Source: Lachnospiraceae bacterium
GTDB lineage: Bacteria > Bacillota > Clostridia > Lachnospirales > Lachnospiraceae
Reading direction: 5' to 3'
Assembly: GCA_900751785.1 (NCBI GenBank)
Contig: CAADSM010000091.1
Location: 1-6,224, forward strand
Length of the DNA stretch: 6,224 bases
Shown: positions 1 through 4,898 of the stretch, piece by piece
How the letters are laid out: each line of letters starts with the position of its first letter
How positions within the stretch are numbered: the first letter of the stretch is position 1
Program-made: the position numbers and the translations under genes
The notes under the pieces: model-generated
Database searches by the model: none
Told to the model about the DNA's origin: nothing
The model's input: only the letters and a program-made list of their open reading frames with translations

Positions 1-1328
1 AGATACCGGAACATGGGACAGAGACTGCACCCGGACGTCCGGTAGTCGTGGGCAGCGGCCCGGCAGGACTGTTCTGCGCCTATCTTCTTGCCCTGTCCGG
101 CATGCGTCCTGTCGTACTGGAGCGGGGCGCGTCCGTGCGGGAGAGGCAGCACGATGTAGAACAATTCTGGAGTACCGGAGTGCTCAACACAAAATCCAAT
201 GTCCAGTTTGGAGAGGGCGGCGCTGGAACATTCTCTGACGGAAAGCTGAACACACTCGTAAAAGATTCCAACGGCAGGAACCGCTTCGTCCTCGAGACAT
301 TCGTGTCATTCGGCGCTCCGGAGGAAATCCTTTACGAACAGAAGCCGCACATCGGAACGGATGTCCTGACAGACGTGGTCGAGGCCATGAGAAACCGGAT
401 CATCGAGCTTGGCGGAGATTTTCGATTCCATACTCAGATGACAGATATCTTTCCGGAAGATCATGCGATCGAGATCAACGGAGAACAGAAAATGACGGTC
501 GGACCGACTGTCCTGGCTGTCGGGCACAGTGCAAGAGACACTTTCGAGATGCTGTATCAGCGCAGCCTCGAAATGGAGGCAAAGTCATTCGCTGTCGGCG
601 TCCGTGTGGAGCATCTGCAGAAAACGATCGATGCGTCTCAGTATGGAAGAGAAGAGAGGGGCAGCCTTCCTGCGGCAGCATACAAGCTGACAGAAAAGCT
701 GGACAACGGCAGAGGGGCATACACCTTCTGTATGTGCCCTGGCGGATACGTGGTCAATGCCTCATCGGAGGAAGGACGTCTCGCTGTAAACGGCATGAGC
801 TATCATGACCGGGCGGGAGAAAACGCCAACAGCGCAGTCATCGTGACAGTGACACCGGAGGATTTCGGATCTGCTCACCCGCTTGCCGGGATCGACTTCC
901 AGCGAAGACTGGAGGAAAAGGCGTGGGAGGCGGGAAAGGGCCTGATCCCTGTGCAGCTTTTCCGGGATTTCCGTCAGGATCAGGCAAGCACAGAGCCTGG
1001 GAGCATCCGCCCCAACATGAAAGGCGGATACCGATTTGCCAATGTCAGGAGCATTTTCCCGGATGAGATCGCAGCCTCAATCGAGCAGGGAATCTGCGCT
1101 ATGGATCATAAAATCCGCGGTTTTGGAGACGATGATGTGCTCCTCTCCGGAGTAGAAAGCCGCACATCATCTCCGGTCAGGATCGTGAGAGATGAGAACT
1201 TTACATCGCAGATCCCGTGGATCTACCCCTGCGGAGAGGGCGCAGGGTATGCCGGAGGGATCACATCGGCAGCGATGGACGGGATGAAGGTGGCAGAGGC
1301 GGTGATACGGAGATATGCGAAAGAGTAG
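1..1328 (+). CDS. FAD/NAD(P)-binding oxidoreductase, COG2509-like (5'-partial)
   Basis: The reading frame is open from base 3 and ends at TAG 1326-1328. The first possible start in the window (GTG at 48) lies inside the Rossmann dinucleotide-binding motif (VVVGSGPAG), so it is internal and the true start is upstream of the window. Visible landmarks are the GxGPAG loop, an acidic residue after strand 2 (VVLERG) expected to bind the ribose of FAD, the conserved block around QFGEGGAGTFSDGKL, and a C-terminal FAD-contacting block (CGEGAGYAGGITSAAMDG). These fit the COG2509 family of uncharacterised FAD-dependent dehydrogenases, usually somewhat over 500 residues, so roughly the first hundred residues are missing. 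The protein is probably cytoplasmic; there is no membrane segment in the visible part. Substrate and pathway are unknown. The gene is separated from radC by a repeat-filled gap and is probably a different transcription unit. No frameshift or internal stop is seen. Confidence 0.9.
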   Translation, partial: IPEHGTETAPGRPVVVGSGPAGLFCAYLLALSGMRPVVLERGASVRERQHDVEQFWSTGVLNTKSNVQFGEGGAGTFSDGKLNTLVKDSNGRNRFVLETFVSFGAPEEILYEQKPHIGTDVLTDVVEAMRNRIIELGGDFRFHTQMTDIFPEDHAIEINGEQKMTVGPTVLAVGHSARDTFEMLYQRSLEMEAKSFAVGVRVEHLQKTIDASQYGREERGSLPAAAYKLTEKLDNGRGAYTFCMCPGGYVVNASSEEGRLAVNGMSYHDRAGENANSAVIVTVTPEDFGSAHPLAGIDFQRRLEEKAWEAGKGLIPVQLFRDFRQDQASTEPGSIRPNMKGGYRFANVRSIFPDEIAASIEQGICAMDHKIRGFGDDDVLLSGVESRTSSPVRIVRDENFTSQIPWIYPCGEGAGYAGGITSAAMDGMKVAEAVIRRYAKE

Positions 1329-1442
1329 AGGTATCGAAGACGTTCAGCCATGCTAAGCTCGACTCCGCGCTGCTCCGTCTCGCTTACGGCTGCGCCGTAT
1401 AAATCGAAAAACAAATCGCCTGATTCAAGCAAGCTTGATCAG
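1329..1442 (+). repeat. Intergenic structured repeat, copy A
   Basis: It begins directly after the stop codon of the oxidoreductase gene and is repeated at 1477-1590 with an offset of 148 bases. By hand alignment 105 of 114 positions agree, with no gaps, and 1345-1405 is identical to 1493-1553 over 61 bases. It contains a perfect 6-bp hairpin with a 3-base loop (TACGGC 1385-1390 with GCCGTA 1394-1399) and a second hairpin (TCAAG 1425-1429 with CTTGA 1434-1438). The downstream complementary arm found after copy B is absent here. Only a short match, CGAAAA 1405-1410 with TTTTCG 1451-1456, occupies the corresponding place, so this copy looks truncated or decayed at its 3' side. Confidence 0.9.
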
Positions 1443-1476
1443 TCGAATGATTTTCGTGTTCTCAGCCGGGAAATTA

Positions 1477-1590
1477 AGGTGTCGAAGACGTCCAGCCATG
1501 CTAAGCTCGACTCCGCGCTGCTCCGTCTCGCTTACGGCTGCGCCGTATAAATCAAAAAGCAAATCGCCTGATGCAAGTGAGCTTGCACAG
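1477..1590 (+). repeat. Intergenic structured repeat, copy B
   Basis: This is the second direct copy of the element at 1329-1442. Differences from copy A fall at 1481, 1492, 1554, 1559, 1573, 1578, 1579, 1586 and 1587. The 1573/1586 pair is G-C here and T-A in copy A (1425/1438), so a stem pair is kept through a double change, and 1578/1579 fall in the loop. The hairpin TACGGC 1533-1538 with GCCGTA 1542-1547 is identical in both copies. The apical hairpin here is TGCAAG 1572-1577 with CTTGCA 1582-1587 and a 4-base loop. Confidence 0.9.
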
Positions 1591-1616
1591 CCGCTTTGTT
1601 TTTGATTTGCATGGCT
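1494..1616 (+). repeat. Inverted-repeat fold closing repeat copy B
   Basis: Three nested or adjacent pairings can be read directly. AGCCATGC (1494-1501) is the exact reverse complement of GCATGGCT (1609-1616). Bases 1549-1558 pair perfectly over 10 bp with 1599-1608. After a single unpaired G (1559), 1560-1563 pair with 1595-1598. Inside lie the hairpins at 1533-1547 and 1572-1587. All of these are mutually compatible, giving a multi-branched fold whose long stem ends exactly where the outer closing stem begins (1608/1609). It could be a structured RNA, a palindromic non-autonomous mobile element, or a bidirectional terminator (A-rich 5' arm, T-rich 3' arm). The sequence alone does not decide between these. 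Strand is nominal. Confidence 0.7.
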
Positions 1617-1645
1617 TAATTCACAAAAAATTAAGATTCAATCTC

Positions 1646-1674
1646 TATACATGATTTTTAAACTGTGCTAAAAT
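1646..1674 (+). promoter_or_regulatory. Putative sigma-A promoter of the radC-mre operon
   Basis: The -35 candidate TATACA (1646-1651, four of six matches to TTGACA) is followed by a 17-base spacer and a -10 candidate TAAAAT (1669-1674, five of six matches to TATAAT). A TG at 1666-1667 gives an extended -10. The predicted transcript start near 1681 would leave a leader of about 30 bases before radC. The site lies in the AT-rich DNA just after the structured repeat. This is motif reading only. Confidence 0.6.
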
Positions 1675-1713
1675 AAATCATTGTATTGTGCCGTCATAGT
1701 GATAAGATAATGA

Positions 1714-2412
1714 ATGGACAGGAATAATACGATAAAAGAAATGTACCGCGAAGAGCGGCCCTATGAGAAATGTGAACAGTATGGAGCGGAGAACCTCACT
1801 GATGCGGAACTGCTTGCTGTTTTATTACGCACCGGGACGAAGGGGGAGAATTCGCTTCAGCTTGCGAAGCGGATACTTCACCCGGATTTTGCGCAGGAGG
1901 GGATTCTAAACATCCATCAATGGTCAATGGAGCAGCTGCTGGAGATTAAGGGGATCGGGAGCGTCAAGGCGATCCAGATCCTTTGTCTGTCAGAGCTTGC
2001 AAAACGGCTATCCAAGGCGGAAGCCCAGTCGGGGCTCAATTTTTCTGCGCCGGAGACAATCGCACAGTATTATATGGAGGATATGCGCCACAGGAAGAAG
2101 GAGGCAATGAAGCTCCTGCTCCTCAATTCAAAGACAAAGCTCATCGGCGAGAGCGAGCTGTCTCTCGGGACAGTCAACACCACGCTTGTATCGCCAAGAG
2201 AAGTCTTTGTAGAAGCGCTTCGGAGAAATGCAGTTGCAGTCATTCTCCTGCACAATCACCCGAGCGGTGATCCGACTCCGAGCAAGCAGGATATCCTGAT
2301 CACCCGCAGAGTGACAGAGGCCGGCCGTCTCATCGGCGTAGAGCTCCTGGATCATATCATCATAGGAGACAACTGCTTTATAAGTTTAAGGGATAAGGGT
2401 TTCTTTGCCTGA
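1714..2412 (+). CDS. radC: RadC-family JAB/MPN-domain protein
   Basis: The product has 232 residues, close to the usual family length (about 225). The N-terminal half has the UPF0758 opening (ERPYEKCEQYGAENLTDAELLAVLLRTGT) and a helix-hairpin-helix element near residues 73-82 (EIKGIGSVKA), expected to touch DNA. The C-terminal JAB/MPN domain carries the metal-binding signature HNHPSGDPTPSKQD at residues 180-193, with H180, H182 and D193 as likely zinc ligands. The start at 1714 is chosen because the next codons match the family N-terminus and in-frame stops TAA TGA (1708-1713) lie immediately before it. No strong Shine-Dalgarno sequence precedes it. RadC was named for DNA repair, but that role is doubted in Escherichia coli, and the biochemical activity is not established. 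It lies 31 bases ahead of the mreB-like gene, an order also found in Bacillus subtilis, and is probably the first gene of the operon. Confidence 0.96.
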   Translation: MDRNNTIKEMYREERPYEKCEQYGAENLTDAELLAVLLRTGTKGENSLQLAKRILHPDFAQEGILNIHQWSMEQLLEIKGIGSVKAIQILCLSELAKRLSKAEAQSGLNFSAPETIAQYYMEDMRHRKKEAMKLLLLNSKTKLIGESELSLGTVNTTLVSPREVFVEALRRNAVAVILLHNHPSGDPTPSKQDILITRRVTEAGRLIGVELLDHIIIGDNCFISLRDKGFFA

Positions 2413-2426
2413 GACCCGGGGAAAAT

Positions 2427-2437
2427 AAGGGGAAGGA
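2427..2437 (+). promoter_or_regulatory. Ribosome binding site of the mreB-like gene
   Basis: The purine-rich AAGGGGAAGGA lies 6 bases before the ATG at 2444 and supports that start. It contrasts with the weak site in front of radC, which suggests the mre genes are translated more strongly than radC from the same transcript. Confidence 0.7.
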
Positions 2438-2443
2438 TCAAAA

Positions 2444-3469
2444 ATGGCCAGGAATGTATACGGACTGGATTTAGGGACATATGAAATAAAAGTTTTTGAT
2501 AAAAAGAAAGACAGTATATGGCGTGAGAAAAATGTCATTGCCATGAAAGATAAAAAATATATTTTTTCTGTCGGCGACGAGGCCTATGAGATGTATGAAA
2601 AGTCGCCGGACAATATTCAGGTCGTGTTTCCGATGAAGCACGGCGTTATCGCGCATTTCGACGATATGCAGTATCTGCTCGGCAACCTCCTGCAGACGGA
2701 CCGTCAGTTTGTACGTGGATCAGAATATGTCATTGCAGTACCTACCGATGTCACAGAAGTAGAGAAGAAAGCCTTCTATGACCTGGTTCTCCATTCCGAG
2801 GCGAAGGCGAAATCTGTAAGGATCGTGGAGCGCGGGCTTGCCGATGCAGTCGGCTTCGGGCTCAATATCATGGATGAAAAAGGCGTCTTTATCGCTAATT
2901 TCGGAGGAGGCACTACAGAGCTCTCCGTGCTTTCCTACGGCGGTATCGTTCTGAACCGTCTTGTGAAGATTGGAGGAGAACATTTTGACAAAGCGGTCGC
3001 CGGCCTTGTACGGCACAACAGAGAATTTCTGATCGGCAGGCTCACAGCGGAGAGGCTCCGCAGAGAATTTGGCATCTTTGACCCGAATGCAGCAAGCGCG
3101 CTGAAAGTATACGGCAGGGACCTTCTCTCAGGCGTGCCGTCACACACGGAAATCCCGATCAGCCTGGTGCGGGCTGCATTGAAGGAACCTCTGGAGGAAT
3201 GTGTGCGCGCGATCCGTTCCATGATCGACCGGACTCCACCGGATGTCCGGAGAGCGATCGAGACAAAGGGAATCTATCTTACCGGAGGAGTTGCCAATCT
3301 CCGGGGGCTTTCTACATATCTGGAAGGCAGCATCGGGCTTCCCGTGACGACAGTCTCTGATCCTGAGCTCTGTGTGGTAAAAGGGCTCCAGAAGATCATA
3401 CTGACCAAAGGCTATTATAAGAAACTGACGTATTCCATGTTAGATGAAAATTACAGGTGGTTAAGATAA
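2444..3469 (+). CDS. mreB: Divergent MreB/Mbl-type actin homologue
   Basis: The product has 341 residues and aligns along the MreB fold. MreB polymers underlie the membrane and guide lateral wall synthesis. Landmarks are phosphate-1 motif YGLDLGT (6-12), the MreB block VPTDVTEVEKKAF, phosphate-2 motif NFGGGTTE (152-159), SYGGIVLNRLVKIGGEHFD, the TAERLRREFG helix, and adenosine motif LTGGVANLRGL (from 279). Several pocket residues differ from canonical MreB. The usual DIGGGTTE Asp is Asn152. The usual IEEP segment reads VERG (128-131), placing Arg130 where the catalytic Glu normally sits. The usual TGGG is TGGV (280-283). After the core there is a C-terminal tail of about 20 residues ending in RWLR. 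Filament formation or nucleotide turnover may therefore differ. It is followed after one base by mreC, and the context firmly supports a cell-shape role. An FtsA-like or Hsp70-like assignment is less likely given the MreB-specific blocks and neighbours. Confidence 0.92.
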   Translation: MARNVYGLDLGTYEIKVFDKKKDSIWREKNVIAMKDKKYIFSVGDEAYEMYEKSPDNIQVVFPMKHGVIAHFDDMQYLLGNLLQTDRQFVRGSEYVIAVPTDVTEVEKKAFYDLVLHSEAKAKSVRIVERGLADAVGFGLNIMDEKGVFIANFGGGTTELSVLSYGGIVLNRLVKIGGEHFDKAVAGLVRHNREFLIGRLTAERLRREFGIFDPNAASALKVYGRDLLSGVPSHTEIPISLVRAALKEPLEECVRAIRSMIDRTPPDVRRAIETKGIYLTGGVANLRGLSTYLEGSIGLPVTTVSDPELCVVKGLQKIILTKGYYKKLTYSMLDENYRWLR

Positions 3470-3470
3470 T

Positions 3471-4334
3471 ATGAAAAAAAAGAATCAGACATCTGCAACG
3501 AACAGATATTTACTTGTAGGACTTTCCCTTTTTTGTATCCTCATGATGGTATTTTCCTCGTTCTCCGACAAGGTGAGCGGCCCGTTTAAGGTTCTGGCCA
3601 ATTACACCGTGATCCCGCTTCAGCAGGGAATCAATCAGATCGGCGGATGGCTCGGTGACCTGAGCGATAACTTTGAGACGCTCCAGCAGCTCCGCACGGA
3701 GAATGAGAAGCTGCAGGAACAGGTTGATTCACTGGTCACAGAGAACAGCACCCTGCAGGAAGAGCGCTACGAACTGGAAAGGCTCCGCGAGCTGTACCAG
3801 CTTGATCAGAATTACAGCGATTATGAGAAGACAGCGGCGCATGTGATCGGCAAGGATTCCGGAAACTGGTTCAGCACATTTACGATCGATAAGGGGAGCG
3901 AAGACGGGATCGAGGTCGATATGAATGTCATGGCAGGCAGCGGCCTTGTCGGCATTGTAGTGGAGGTAGGTCCGTCATGGGCAAAGGTACGCTCCATTAT
4001 CGACGATTCCAGCAATGTCAGCGGTATGGTCCTCTCCACCTCGGACCGGTGTATTGTCAGCGGGGATCTTTCTCTTATGGACGACGGGCAGATCCGGTTC
4101 GAACAGATGGAAAACAATGAAAATGAGGTCTCGGTCGGGGATCAGATCGTCACATCTTATATCAGCGACAAATACCTTCAGGGTATTCTGATCGGATATG
4201 TCAGCGAAGTGACTGTGGATTCCAACAACCTGACACGTTCCGGTTATATCACGCCTGCGGTCAATTTCAAGGACCTTCAGGAAGTGCTCGTGATCACTAC
4301 GACGAAGGCTGAGCTTACCGGAGAGTCTCAGTAA
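3471..4334 (+). CDS. mreC: Rod shape-determining protein MreC
   Basis: The product has 287 residues with the standard MreC architecture. There is a short basic cytoplasmic start (MKKKNQ), one membrane segment at about residues 13-31 that acts as an uncleaved anchor, a coiled coil at about 66-109 rich in Leu/Glu heptads, and then the extracytoplasmic beta-barrel domain (about 120-280), including GNWFSTFTIDKGSEDGI and GLVGIVVEVGPSWAKVRSIID. MreC is known to dimerise through the coiled coil and to bind and activate PBP2 at the outer face of the membrane while contacting MreB and MreD. The gene starts one base after the mreB-like stop. AGGTGG at 3455-3460, inside the end of the upstream gene, serves as ribosome binding site, so translation is likely coupled. 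Length and domains are complete. Confidence 0.96.
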   Translation: MKKKNQTSATNRYLLVGLSLFCILMMVFSSFSDKVSGPFKVLANYTVIPLQQGINQIGGWLGDLSDNFETLQQLRTENEKLQEQVDSLVTENSTLQEERYELERLRELYQLDQNYSDYEKTAAHVIGKDSGNWFSTFTIDKGSEDGIEVDMNVMAGSGLVGIVVEVGPSWAKVRSIIDDSSNVSGMVLSTSDRCIVSGDLSLMDDGQIRFEQMENNENEVSVGDQIVTSYISDKYLQGILIGYVSEVTVDSNNLTRSGYITPAVNFKDLQEVLVITTTKAELTGESQ

Positions 4335-4347
4335 GGACGCAATAAAA

Positions 4348-4355
4348 AAGAGGTG
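4348..4355 (+). promoter_or_regulatory. Ribosome binding site of mreD
   Basis: AAGAGGTG lies 9 bases before the ATG at 4365. A second in-frame ATG at 4374 would be 18 bases away, so 4365 is the preferred start. Confidence 0.65.
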
Positions 4356-4364
4356 CTTTAGCTT

Positions 4365-4898
4365 ATGAAAGCAATGAAGATAAAACGATTTTTCATCACT
4401 GCAGTCATCATCATCGCGGCTTACCTGCTGCAGTGTACCGTATTTTCATCGCTGGAGCTTGCCGGAATAAAGCCGAACCTGCTGATCATCATCACAGCTT
4501 CCTTCGGATTTATGCGCGGTTCCCGCGAGGGAATGCTCGTAGGATTTGTCTCAGGACTGCTGGCTGATATTCAGTTTGGGGATATGATCGGGTTTTACGC
4601 CCTGATCTATCTGCTCGTAGGCTTCATCAACGGCCTGTTCCAGCGGCTTTATTTTGATGAGGATATCAAGCTTCCCCTGTTTCTGATCTCCATCAGTGAG
4701 TTCTTATACGGGATCATTGTTTATTTCCTCACCTATCTGCTGAGGAGTGATTTCAATTTCCTGCTGTACCTGAATAAGATCATCCTCCCGGAACTGATCT
4801 ATACGATCGTTATCACACTTGGACTGTATCCGCTCATCCTGTTTATCAATCATAAACTGGAAGCAGAAGAGAAAAGGAGTGCTAGTAAATTTGTTTAG
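4365..4898 (+). CDS. mreD: Rod shape-determining membrane protein MreD
   Basis: The product is a very hydrophobic protein of 177 residues with about five or six membrane segments (roughly 8-26, 36-50, 56-70, 74-92, 104-125 and 137-160). The family motif is clear: KPNLL (36-40) followed by GFVSGLLADIQFG (60-72), with the conserved Asp68, then GFYALIYLLVGF. MreD is the integral membrane partner of MreC in the elongasome and helps set the activity of the PBP2-RodA pair. No enzymatic activity is known. The charged C-terminus (EAEEKRSASK) would face the cytoplasm. The gene lies 30 bases after mreC and its last codons overlap the start of the PBP gene. MreD sequences are poorly conserved, but motif, length, topology and position agree. 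Confidence 0.93.
   Translation: MKAMKIKRFFITAVIIIAAYLLQCTVFSSLELAGIKPNLLIIITASFGFMRGSREGMLVGFVSGLLADIQFGDMIGFYALIYLLVGFINGLFQRLYFDEDIKLPLFLISISEFLYGIIVYFLTYLLRSDFNFLLYLNKIILPELIYTIVITLGLYPLILFINHKLEAEEKRSASKFV
4873..4879 (+). promoter_or_regulatory. Ribosome binding site inside mreD for the PBP gene
   Basis: AAAGGAG lies within the final codons of mreD, 11 bases before the TTG at 4891. No ATG exists in the right frame until 4939, which would delete the cytoplasmic start of the protein. GTG at 4879 is in frame too but overlaps the purine run itself. This site decides for TTG 4891. Confidence 0.6.

Larger units (their letters stand above)
1329..1713. other. Non-coding gap with repeat pair and promoter
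   Basis: This 385-base stretch has no credible gene. From left to right it holds repeat copy A (1329-1442), a 34-base spacer (1443-1476) with no clear feature, repeat copy B (1477-1590) with an extra complementary arm reaching 1616, an AT-rich stretch (1617-1645) in which I see nothing specific, the radC promoter (1646-1674) and a leader of about 30 bases. The sequence composition changes sharply at about 1616, from the GC-richer repeat to AT-rich promoter DNA. A classical terminator (GC stem directly followed by a T run) is not evident after the upstream gene, although the copy B stem has a T-rich 3' arm. Confidence 0.8.

Noticed and set aside
48..50. GTG at 48 as the start of the oxidoreductase gene
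   Set aside because: It lies within the Rossmann motif strand, and the frame is open upstream with a plausible Arg-Pro-Val-Val lead-in, so it is an internal valine.
1350..1550. Small open frames ending in the repeated peptide SHAKLDSALLRLAYGCAV (one here, one ending at 1402 in repeat copy A)
   Set aside because: The shared peptide comes only from the direct DNA repeat, and both frames end at the same TAA of the repeat. Neither has a ribosome binding site, and the one ending at 1402 overlaps the oxidoreductase gene out of frame. Better explained as translated non-coding repeat.
1549..1616. Classical rho-independent terminator
   Set aside because: The T-rich tract is part of the 3' stem arm rather than following a GC-rich stem, and no T run follows the outer stem. 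Termination remains possible but is not supported enough to be called.
1329..1616. CRISPR array or tRNA/rRNA gene in the gap
   Set aside because: There are only two copies of about 114 bp, too long for CRISPR repeats, with a single 34-base spacer and no cas genes. No cloverleaf or rRNA-like sequence is seen.
1681..1711. Alternative promoter TTGTAT (1681-1686) with GATAAT (1706-1711) before radC
   Set aside because: The spacing is 19 bases and the predicted transcript start would fall after the radC ATG, so it could not make the radC message. The site at 1646-1674 is better.
2070..3222. Minus-strand open frames opposite radC and the mreB-like gene
   Set aside because: They are antisense to strongly conserved genes, resemble no known family, and have no start signals; they are shadows of the + strand codon pattern.
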